From NCBI GenBank assembly GCA_003476475.1, contig DMUD01000047.1, positions 1 to 10,233 on the forward strand: a DNA stretch of 10,233 nt, read 5' to 3'. The notes beneath the pieces were generated by a model. That model was not told the DNA's origin, did not search any database, and was given only the letters and a program-made list of their open reading frames with translations. Made by a program: the position numbers and the translations under genes. Shown piece by piece: positions 1 to 6,133 of this stretch; the stretch's first letter is position 1; every line of letters starts with the position of its first letter. This DNA is from Cytophagales bacterium. Its GTDB lineage: Bacteria > Bacteroidota > Bacteroidia > Cytophagales > UBA9547.

Positions 1-924
1 AAATTTCGCGACGAAAACGATGAATATGACATCCAATTGCGCTTTCAAGAGGCACAACGCAAAAACATCGAATCGTTGCTCAATTCCAAGATTACTTATC
101 GCGATATGAACATGGGTGGTCGCATGCGCTCCATTCCACTTTCAGCCTTCACCACTATCGAATATTCCGATACCTATGGCGGTATCAAACGCAAAAACCA
201 AAAAAGAGTCGTGACAGTCGAATCGAATATATTGGGAGGGTTTTCCAACAATCAAGTGGTGGCCGATATTCAAAAAGTGTTGCCCGATTTCCCACAACCC
301 GAAGGGGTAGTAATTAATATGACAGGTGAGCAAGAAGATCAAGCCGAAACACAAAACTTTATCGGATTGGCTCTGATGATGTCTATCGGAATCATATTGC
401 TCATTTTGGTACTCCAATTCAATTCAATAAGTAAACCCATCATCATCTTGACGGAAATTATATTTAGTATCATTGGGGTTTTCCTAGGCTTTTATATTTT
501 CGATATGGAAGTATCGATATTTATGACTGGTATTGGGATTGTAACCTTAGCAGGTATTGTAGTACGGAACGGAATATTGTTGGTGGAATTTACCGAAGTA
601 CTTGAGAAGCAAGGGATGAATACCTTTGATGCCATAGTATTGGCAGGAAAAACTCGAATGACACCTGTGTTGATGACCGCCTCTGCTACCATTTTAGGAT
701 TAGTTCCATTGGCCATTGGGCTCAACATCGATTTTGTGACACTTTTCACCGAATTCAATCCTCACTTTTTCCTTGGGGGCGACAGTGTGGCATTTTGGGG
801 ACCTTTGTCTTGGACACTAATATTCGGCTTGGGATTTGCTACTTTCCTCACACTAGTATTAGTGCCAGCCATGTATTTGTTGGTAGAAAAATTGAAAGCT
901 CGGTTGAAAAAGAAAAGTATTTAA
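1..924 (+). CDS. RND-family efflux transporter, C-terminal part (5' end outside window)
   Basis: The frame is open from base 1 to a TAA at 922-924, so 307 residues of a protein usually about 1050 long are visible; the true start lies upstream. RND inner-membrane pumps of the AcrB/CzcA superfamily use proton flux to export drugs, metals or other compounds through a periplasmic adaptor and outer-membrane channel. The visible part has the end of the second periplasmic loop (about residues 1-118) and then five hydrophobic segments at about 120-140, 146-166, 172-192, 219-240 and 269-296, matching TM8-TM12. Family motifs are GIVVRNGILLVEF at about 185-197 (TM10) and RMTPVLMTASATILGLVPLA at about 219-238. 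A GGDSVAFWGP stretch precedes TM12. The tail is lysine-rich, as expected for a cytoplasmic end. Substrate cannot be judged from this part. The gene converges on groEL. Confidence 0.93.
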   Translation, partial: KFRDENDEYDIQLRFQEAQRKNIESLLNSKITYRDMNMGGRMRSIPLSAFTTIEYSDTYGGIKRKNQKRVVTVESNILGGFSNNQVVADIQKVLPDFPQPEGVVINMTGEQEDQAETQNFIGLALMMSIGIILLILVLQFNSISKPIIILTEIIFSIIGVFLGFYIFDMEVSIFMTGIGIVTLAGIVVRNGILLVEFTEVLEKQGMNTFDAIVLAGKTRMTPVLMTASATILGLVPLAIGLNIDFVTLFTEFNPHFFLGGDSVAFWGPLSWTLIFGLGFATFLTLVLVPAMYLLVEKLKARLKKKSI

Positions 925-940
925 TTTTTATAACTCTCCA

Positions 941-981
941 ATAAAAAAGTCCCGCCTGTAAAACAGACGGGACTTTTTTAT
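941..981. terminator. Bidirectional hairpin terminator between RND gene and groEL
   Basis: Arms 941-958 and 964-981 form an 18-bp stem with a 5-base loop. The GC-rich core (GTCCCG/CGGGAC) is flanked by A6 on the left and T6 on the right, so a U-tract follows the stem in both directions. The single imperfect pair (C955/A967) is a C·A mismatch in the plus-strand RNA but a G·U wobble in the minus-strand RNA, so the hairpin is better for groEL, which ends 19 bases away at 1000. It probably stops both convergent genes. Confidence 0.9.
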
Positions 982-999
982 TGAGAATAGGATGGTATA

Positions 1000-2631
1000 T
1001 TAATACATACCACCCATACCGCCACCGCCCATTGGCGCGGCAGGCGCTTTTTCTTCCTCTTCATCGGCAATCACAGCAGCAGTAGTCAATAGTAGTGATG
1101 CGATAGAAGATGCATTTTCAAGTGCAAGTCTCGTTACCTTTGTAGGGTCAAGAATACCTGCTTTGATAAGGCTTTCGTAACGGTCTTCACGGGCATTGTA
1201 ACCGAAGTCGTCTTTGCCTTCTTTTACCTTTTGCACTACAACCGAACCTTCGCCACCACAGTTTGCCACGATGGTTCTCAATGGTGACTCGATAGCAGTT
1301 CTGATGATGTTTACACCCGTAACTTCATCATCGTTGCGCGTCTGGATATTGTTAAGCACGTGTCCTGCACGGATTAGCGCCACACCACCACCAGCCACAA
1401 TACCTTCTTCCACAGCAGCTCTTGTAGCGTGAAGGGCATCGTCCACTCTGTCTTTTTTCTCTTTCATTTCTACTTCGGTAGCAGCACCTACATACAGAAT
1501 AGCCACACCACCTGAAAGTTTCGCAAGACGCTCTTGAAGTTTCTCTCTGTCGTAATCGGAAGTTGTATTCGCAACCTGATTTTTGATTTCATTGATACGG
1601 GCAGTGATACCTTCTTTCTTCCCAGCACCGTTTACAATGGTAGTATTGTCCTTGTCAATCACCACTTTTTCGGCAGTGCCAAGGAAATCTAATGTAGCAT
1701 TCTCTAGTTTGAAACCTCTTTCTTCCGAAATAACTGTACCGCCTGTAAGAACTGCGATGTCTTCCAACATGGCTTTTCTTCTGTCGCCAAAACCAGGTGC
1801 TTTTACAGCCGCGATTTTTAGCGCACCACGAATTTTGTTTACTACAAGTGTAGCCAATGCTTCACCTTCCACTTCTTCCGAAATAATCACAAGCGGCTTG
1901 CCAGTTTGGGCAACTTGCTCTAGCACAGGAAGAAGTTCCTTCATTGAGGAAACTTTTTTGTCGTAAATCAAAATGTAAGGCTTGTCTAGTTCAGCCTCCA
2001 TTTTATCAGGATTGGTCACAAAATAAGGAGAAAGGTAACCTCTATCGAATTGCATACCTTCTACTACTTTCACTTCGGTTTCAGTGCCTTTGGCTTCTTC
2101 TACCGTGATAACGCCATCTTTGCCAACTTTTTCCATGGCATCGGCAATCATTTTACCAATTTCGCTGTCGCTATTGGCCGAAATGGTAGCAACTTGCTCT
2201 ATTTCGGAATTGTTGCTGATTTTCTTTGACTGTTTTTTAAGGTCTTCGATAATAGCAGAAACCGCCTTGTCGATACCTCTTTTCAAATCCATAGGATTGG
2301 CGCCAGCCGCTACGTTTTTCAAACCAGCAGTTACAATAGCTTGGGCAAGCACGGTAGCAGTAGTTGTTCCGTCACCTGCCGAGTCGGCTGTTTTTGAAGC
2401 CACTTCTTTTACCAATTGTGCCCCCATGTTTTCCATTGGGTCTTTCAGTTCGATGTCTTTCGCAACAGTTACCCCATCTTTTGTAATAACCGGCGCACCA
2501 AACTTCTTGTCAAGAATTACGTTGCGACCTTTAGGACCTAACGTCGATTTGACCGCCTCAGCGAGTACATCTACCCCTTTTTTCAGTTTTTCACGGGCTT
2601 CGCTGTCGAATAACAGTTTTTTTGCTGCCAT
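1000..2631 (-). CDS. groEL: Chaperonin GroEL (Hsp60)
   Basis: Cytoplasmic ATP-driven chaperonin whose tetradecameric double ring encloses unfolded proteins under the GroES lid. The protein is complete at 543 residues (E. coli 548) and aligns throughout. Visible landmarks are the nucleotide-binding GPKGRN at 32-37, DGTTT at 87-91 with the phosphate/metal-site D87, the catalytic D398 in RVDDALHATRAA, the cpn60 signature AAVEEGIVAGGG at 405-416, and the flexible glycine/methionine tail GGGGMGGMY. The tail is preceded by the acidic DEEEE at 523-527. The start is fixed: an in-frame TAA lies five codons upstream (2644-2646) with no start codon between. No Shine-Dalgarno sequence is seen. It follows groES by 53 bases on the same strand and is almost certainly cotranscribed with it. 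The sequence looks intact and functional. Confidence 0.99.
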   Translation of the reverse strand: MAAKKLLFDSEAREKLKKGVDVLAEAVKSTLGPKGRNVILDKKFGAPVITKDGVTVAKDIELKDPMENMGAQLVKEVASKTADSAGDGTTTATVLAQAIVTAGLKNVAAGANPMDLKRGIDKAVSAIIEDLKKQSKKISNNSEIEQVATISANSDSEIGKMIADAMEKVGKDGVITVEEAKGTETEVKVVEGMQFDRGYLSPYFVTNPDKMEAELDKPYILIYDKKVSSMKELLPVLEQVAQTGKPLVIISEEVEGEALATLVVNKIRGALKIAAVKAPGFGDRRKAMLEDIAVLTGGTVISEERGFKLENATLDFLGTAEKVVIDKDNTTIVNGAGKKEGITARINEIKNQVANTTSDYDREKLQERLAKLSGGVAILYVGAATEVEMKEKKDRVDDALHATRAAVEEGIVAGGGVALIRAGHVLNNIQTRNDDEVTGVNIIRTAIESPLRTIVANCGGEGSVVVQKVKEGKDDFGYNAREDRYESLIKAGILDPTKVTRLALENASSIASLLLTTAAVIADEEEEKAPAAPMGGGGMGGMY

Positions 2632-2684
2632 AGTATTTAAGATTTAATGGTTAAGAATAAGTGATTAAAGTTGATTTAGTTCTA

Positions 2685-2963
2685 TTATAAAACTGCAAAA
2701 ATGTCAGACTCGCGCATGATTAAGTATTCTTTGCCGTCTACATTTATTTCAGTTCCGGCATATTTACCATACAGAACATGGTCACCCACTTTTACAGTGA
2801 TTGGCTCATCCTTTTTTCCATTTCCTACTGCCACAATAACCCCTTTTTGTGGTTTTTCTTTAGCTGTATCGGGTATAATGATGCCAGATGCTGTCTTTGA
2901 TTCTGCGACTGCAGGTTCTACCAGAACCCTGTCAGCCAATGGTTTGATGTTAAGGTTTGACAT
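2685..2963 (-). CDS. groES: Co-chaperonin GroES (Hsp10)
   Basis: Heptameric lid of the GroEL folding chamber in the cytoplasm. The protein is 92 residues, slightly shorter than the usual 95-97. It begins with the typical NIKPLADRVLVEP strand (5-17). The mobile loop follows at about 18-37, with the hydrophobic GIII at 27-30 that docks on GroEL, then the GVIVAVGNG turn (41-49), VKVGDHVLYGKYAGTEI (57-73) and the closing YLIMRESDIFAVL. The start is fixed by an in-frame TAG two codons upstream. It is the first gene of the groES-groEL operon; the upstream region is separated from sucC by a terminator, so the operon should have its own promoter between 2964 and about 3080. Confidence 0.99.
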   Translation of the reverse strand: MSNLNIKPLADRVLVEPAVAESKTASGIIIPDTAKEKPQKGVIVAVGNGKKDEPITVKVGDHVLYGKYAGTEINVDGKEYLIMRESDIFAVL

Positions 2964-2980
2964 ATTGTGCTAATTTTAAA

Positions 2981-3000
2981 GGTTACAAATTTTTGTACCC
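2981..3000. promoter_or_regulatory. Operator-like imperfect palindrome upstream of groES
   Basis: A 20-base inverted repeat centred between 2990 and 2991. Eight of ten position pairs match, including a perfect TACAAA / TTTGTA core with a two-base centre. It lies 18 bases upstream of the groES start, between that start and the promoter candidate at 3015-3042, a suitable place for a repressor. It is not the CIRCE element bound by HrcA. That it is a heat-shock operator is inference from position only. Confidence 0.3.
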
Positions 3001-3014
3001 CAACTGATGCACAT

Positions 3015-3042
3015 AGTATGCCAATACAGATGAGTATGTCAA
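3015..3042 (-). promoter_or_regulatory. Candidate groESL promoter (weak)
   Basis: On the minus strand TTGACA (3042-3037) is followed after 16 bases by CATACT (3020-3015), a classical -35/-10 look. Bacteroidota housekeeping promoters usually differ (TTTG and TAnnTTTG), and I see no exact TAnnTTTG in this region, so this is only a candidate. It would give a leader of about 45 bases containing the palindrome at 2981-3000. Confidence 0.27.
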
Positions 3043-3080
3043 TTTTTCCGAAAAAATGGATTTTGAAAACGTACTAAAAG

Positions 3081-3111
3081 CAAAAAAGACGGCTTTTGAC
3101 CGTCTTTTTTG
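3081..3111 (-). terminator. Hairpin terminator downstream of sucC
   Basis: A perfect 12-bp stem (3081-3092 with 3100-3111) and 7-base loop, with GACGG/CCGTC at the loop side and A6/T6 at the base. It lies 20 bases past the sucC stop in the sucC direction and ends in a U-rich run. It separates sucC from the groES-groEL operon. The symmetric T-run would allow some activity on the other strand, where no gene reads in. Confidence 0.88.
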
Positions 3112-3130
3112 TTTCTAAAACATCTGTTTA

Positions 3131-4342
3131 TTAACTAATCGCTTCATTCACCAACTTGGCGGCATCTTTCAATACCACCGCCGATTTGACTTTCAAACCA
3201 GATTCGTTGATAATTTTTGCTCCTTCTTCGGCATTGGTACCTTGCAAACGTACGATAATGGGTACGGGTATGTTGCCAATGGCCTTGTATGCTTCCACCA
3301 CGCCGTTTGCTACACGGTCACAACGAACTATACCACCAAAAACATTGATAAGTATGGCTTTTACATTGGGATCCTTCAAAATTATCCTAAAACCTGCTTC
3401 CACCGTTTTGGCATTGGCTCCTCCTCCCACATCCAAAAAGTTGGCTGGTTCGCCACCCGAAAGCTTGATGACATCCATAGTGGCCATAGCTAAACCGGCA
3501 CCGTTTACCATACATCCTACATTGCCATCTAGCTTCACATAATTTAGGTTGTTTTCACCAGCTTCCACTTCCAAAGGATCTTCTTCGGTAATGTCTCGAT
3601 AAGCTGCCAGTTCAGGGTGGCGGAATAAAGCATTGTCGTCCAAACTCAACTTGCAGTCAACTGCCAAAATTTGGTCGTCTGAAGTTTTCAAAACTGGATT
3701 TATTTCAATCATTTCAGCATCACTTTCCACATAGGCTTTGTAAAGCTTGGTGATGAAGCTGACCATTTCTTTAAAAGCATTGCCCGACAAACCTAGACCA
3801 AACGCTACTTTTCTAGCCTGAAATGGTTGAAGTCCTACTAATGGATTTATCCATTCTTTGAATATTTTATCTGGTGTATTGTGTGCTACTTCTTCAATAT
3901 CCATACCACCTTCGGTACTGGCAATAATCACATTTTGCCCAGTTGCACGATCCAATAAAATACTTAAATACAATTCTTTGGGTGGTGTGGCACCAGGGTA
4001 ATACACATCGGCAGCTACAAGTACTTTGTTTACCACTTTACCATCCGCACCAGTTTGCAAAGTCACCAATGTGCCACCCAAAATTTGAGAGGCCTTCGCT
4101 TTAACCTCATCTAGCGTTTTGGCTACCATTACGCCTCTATATTCGGTACCTTTTATCTTTCCTTTTCCACGACCACCGGCATGTATTTGTGCTTTGATGA
4201 CCCAAAGGTTTGCTCCTGTTAGTTCTGTCAGTTTTTTTGCGGCTTCTAGGGCTTGTTCAGGAGTTTCAACCATAATGCCCTCTCCTATTTTGACTCCGTG
4301 TTTTTTCAGGATTTCCTTCCCTTGGTATTCGTGTATGTTCAT
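3131..4342 (-). CDS. sucC: Succinyl-CoA ligase (ADP- or GDP-forming), beta subunit
   Basis: Beta subunit of the TCA-cycle enzyme that interconverts succinyl-CoA and succinate with formation of ATP or GTP; it carries the ATP-grasp nucleotide site and pairs with the SucD alpha subunit. The protein is complete at 403 residues (E. coli 388). Landmarks are the N-terminal MNIHEYQGKEILKKHGV, the nucleotide-binding KAQIHAGGRGKG (50-61), and the metal ligands N215 (in EINPV) and D229 (in AVDCKL), which match E. coli N199 and D213 by eye. The C-terminal CoA-ligase half has VNGAGLAMATMD (279-290), FLDVGGGA (302-309) and NVFGGIVRCD (333-342). An in-frame TAA two codons upstream fixes the start. A Bacteroidota-type promoter candidate lies at 4379-4409. 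sucD is not adjacent: a terminator and groES follow. Confidence 0.98.
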   Translation of the reverse strand: MNIHEYQGKEILKKHGVKIGEGIMVETPEQALEAAKKLTELTGANLWVIKAQIHAGGRGKGKIKGTEYRGVMVAKTLDEVKAKASQILGGTLVTLQTGADGKVVNKVLVAADVYYPGATPPKELYLSILLDRATGQNVIIASTEGGMDIEEVAHNTPDKIFKEWINPLVGLQPFQARKVAFGLGLSGNAFKEMVSFITKLYKAYVESDAEMIEINPVLKTSDDQILAVDCKLSLDDNALFRHPELAAYRDITEEDPLEVEAGENNLNYVKLDGNVGCMVNGAGLAMATMDVIKLSGGEPANFLDVGGGANAKTVEAGFRIILKDPNVKAILINVFGGIVRCDRVANGVVEAYKAIGNIPVPIIVRLQGTNAEEGAKIINESGLKVKSAVVLKDAAKLVNEAIS

Positions 4343-4378
4343 CTTTTAAGTATTAGGACAAAATGCTTGTTTAGATTC

Positions 4379-4409
4379 CAAATTAAACCAATTCATTTCT
4401 ATTTTCAAA
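4379..4409 (-). promoter_or_regulatory. Candidate Bacteroidota-type promoter of sucC
   Basis: On the minus strand TTTG (4409-4406) is followed after 19 bases by TTAATTTG (4386-4379). Compared with the Bacteroidota consensus TTTG / TAnnTTTG, the -33 box is exact, the -7 box has one mismatch, and the spacing is normal. Transcription would start near 4372, giving a leader of about 30 bases before the sucC ATG at 4342. The pattern is short and the region AT-rich, so chance is possible. Confidence 0.42.
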
Positions 4410-4474
4410 TTAGATGCAGTGGGAAAGCTAATCTCAAAAACATCGTCAGGCAATCTAAAATCTAAAATTAAACT

Positions 4475-4482
4475 TAATTTTG
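4475..4482 (+). promoter_or_regulatory. Candidate -7 box for lolD
   Basis: TAATTTTG matches the Bacteroidota TAnnTTTG -7 consensus exactly and points toward lolD. No TTTG or TTG is present about 19 bases upstream, so only half of the promoter is supported. If used, RNA would start near 4489 and the leader before the ATG at 4498 would be only about 9 bases. Confidence 0.28.
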
Positions 4483-4497
4483 AAATAAATATGAACT

Positions 4498-5148
4498 ATG
4501 ATTGAGGCAATAGACCTGAAAAAAAACTACAACGAGTTGCAAGTACTAAAAGGAGTAAGTTTACACATTGGCAAGGGTGAGTTTGTTTCGATTGTAGGCC
4601 CTTCCGGTGCTGGTAAATCGACACTGCTACACATCATTGGAACATTAGATAAATATGACCACGGCAATGTACTTATAGAAGGTCAAAACCCATTTACAAT
4701 GAAGTCGAGCAAACTTGCCTCTTTTCGCAATTCTGAATTTGGCTTCGTGTTTCAATTTCACAACTTATTGCCTGAATTTACCGCCTTGGAAAATGTATGC
4801 CTGCCTGGCCTTATTGGAAAAAGAGCTCAAAAGGAAGTTGAAAAAGAAGCGCGCGATTGGTTAGAAAGATTGGGACTTAAAAAAAGAATGGATCATAAGC
4901 CATCCGAACTCTCAGGGGGCGAACAACAACGAGTATCGGTTGCAAGAGCCCTCATAAACAAACCCAAAATTATTTTTGCCGACGAGCCAACCGGAAATTT
5001 GGATGCCGACAATGCCGATCAAATGCACAAACTTTTTCTAGAATTGAATCGCGACCTAGGCATTACATTTGTGGTGGTTACGCACAACCAAGATTTTGCC
5101 AACATGGCACACCGCAAAGTGGAGATGAGAGACGGTCAAATTGTCTGA
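4498..5148 (+). CDS. lolD: ABC transporter ATP-binding protein, LolD-type (lipoprotein release)
   Basis: Cytoplasmic ATPase of the MacB/LolD/FtsE class; with LolC/LolE-type membrane subunits it would power release of lipoproteins from the inner membrane toward the outer membrane. The protein is complete at 216 residues, the usual LolD size. It has the full ATPase motif set: A-loop Y11, Walker A GPSGAGKST (34-42), Q-loop Q86 in VFQFHNLLPEFTALENV, signature LSGGEQQR (138-145), Walker B IIFADE (158-163), D-loop GNLD (166-169) and switch H196 in VVVTHN. The GTLD and LLPEFTALENV segments are typical of Bacteroidota LolD. An in-frame TGA two codons upstream (4492-4494) fixes the start. No permease gene is adjacent, so the partner must be encoded elsewhere. 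A MacB-like or other export role cannot be excluded. It is divergent from sucC. Confidence 0.92.
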   Translation: MIEAIDLKKNYNELQVLKGVSLHIGKGEFVSIVGPSGAGKSTLLHIIGTLDKYDHGNVLIEGQNPFTMKSSKLASFRNSEFGFVFQFHNLLPEFTALENVCLPGLIGKRAQKEVEKEARDWLERLGLKKRMDHKPSELSGGEQQRVSVARALINKPKIIFADEPTGNLDADNADQMHKLFLELNRDLGITFVVVTHNQDFANMAHRKVEMRDGQIV

Positions 5149-5155
5149 CAACTTT

Positions 5156-6124
5156 CTAAAACTCCAATTTCCTGAATTTGGGTGTGTGCGTCTTTTCCAT
5201 ACTCCGCAACTCATAGTTTATGAATATTTCGTGTGTACCTAAGTTACGAAACCTTGGCACTCCTGCAATGGACACATAATCGAAAGAATATCCTATTTTA
5301 ATCTTATCTTTAAAATTATCACTGATTTTATCGGCATTTACCCCAATATTGAAAGTGAATGCTGCACCCGTCCGGTAGCCGAAACCAAGCCAAACGGCCT
5401 CTTTGTATTCTCCAACCAATTTCACTTGCACTTGTAGTGGGGCATTGTTTACATAATTGAGCCAAAAAGCCGGCTTTAACTTGTACTTTTCACCAACCGA
5501 GTGATTGTATCCTCCATTAAAATAAAAGTGTCGCAATAGTTTAGAATTGGCCTGATCACTACTGTATTTGATTTTTGACTGTGTAAGATGTAGCGACGAA
5601 AGCCCTAAGTAGAATTTCTCATCCTGATGACGGTAAAGAAAACCAACTCCCAATTCGGGAAGAATAGGAGATCGTATGCCTTGATTTACCAAGGGGTCAT
5701 ATTGGTCAAATGCCCTAAATTCGTCCTGATTAGCCCTATATTGTCGCATACCTACTTGCATTCCCATGCCTAGTTTACCAGTAGGAAGAGTAAGATGGTA
5801 TGCATAAGAACCCGACAGCGAAAAATTCCGCTCTATTCCTGCTTTGTCTGTCATTAAATGAAGACCAACTCCCATCGTTTGTTGATTCAATGGTGAATTT
5901 GCGCTAAATGTTTGCGTAACTGGTGCATTTTCAAAACCAGAGGCCACCCATTGATTTCTGTTGAAAAAGGTAAAACTTAGGTTTTCCGAAGTACCTGCAA
6001 AAGCCGGGTTGTATATCAGCGGATTGAATTGGAATTGGGTGAATTGCGGATCTTGCTGAGCCAAACTACGCTGTATGAGCCCCAGCAATAAACAAAACCC
6101 AACAATCAATCTAGTCCTTGCCAT
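5156..6124 (-). CDS. PorP/SprF family type IX secretion-associated outer-membrane protein
   Basis: The protein is complete at 322 residues. An N-terminal signal peptide (MARTR, then a hydrophobic stretch, likely cleaved after A22 in SLA|QQ) leads into the family hallmark QDPQFTQFQFNPLIYNPAFAG (23-43, first residue Q23). The rest is alternating polar/aromatic beta-strand sequence ending in a C-terminal phenylalanine, as in outer-membrane beta-barrels. In Flavobacterium johnsoniae, SprF of this family is encoded just after SprB and is needed for SprB to reach the surface. Here too the gene follows a large protein with a gliding-type C-terminal domain, with 9 bases between stop and start, so cotranscription and a partner role for that protein are likely. 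A TAG directly before the ATG fixes the start. Only 7 bases separate its end from the convergent lolD. Exact partner specificity is inferred. Confidence 0.93.
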   Translation of the reverse strand: MARTRLIVGFCLLLGLIQRSLAQQDPQFTQFQFNPLIYNPAFAGTSENLSFTFFNRNQWVASGFENAPVTQTFSANSPLNQQTMGVGLHLMTDKAGIERNFSLSGSYAYHLTLPTGKLGMGMQVGMRQYRANQDEFRAFDQYDPLVNQGIRSPILPELGVGFLYRHQDEKFYLGLSSLHLTQSKIKYSSDQANSKLLRHFYFNGGYNHSVGEKYKLKPAFWLNYVNNAPLQVQVKLVGEYKEAVWLGFGYRTGAAFTFNIGVNADKISDNFKDKIKIGYSFDYVSIAGVPRFRNLGTHEIFINYELRSMEKTHTPKFRKLEF

Positions 6125-6133
6125 CTATTTTAA

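Noticed and set aside
2084..2647. 187-codon plus-strand ORF opposite groEL, one of several long antisense ORFs there and over sucC.
   Set aside because: These mirror the codon pattern of highly conserved groEL and sucC; translations are Ser/Thr/Ala-rich without recognisable motifs, as expected of antisense shadows.
2967..2973. TTAGCAC on the minus strand just before groES, resembling the left half of the CIRCE heat-shock operator.
   Set aside because: The second half (GAGTGCTAA after 9 bases) is absent, and the half-site would run into the groES start. Seven matching bases alone are weak.
4491..4505. Four-codon ORF (M-N-Y-D) overlapping the lolD start, considered as a regulatory upstream ORF.
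   Set aside because: It is too short to judge, has no ribosome site, and such ATG-stop overlaps arise easily by chance in AT-rich DNA.
5141..5151. Perfect inverted repeat TTGTC-T-GACAA over the lolD stop codon, considered as a terminator.
   Set aside because: The loop would be one base, the stem only five pairs, and no T-run follows in either direction.
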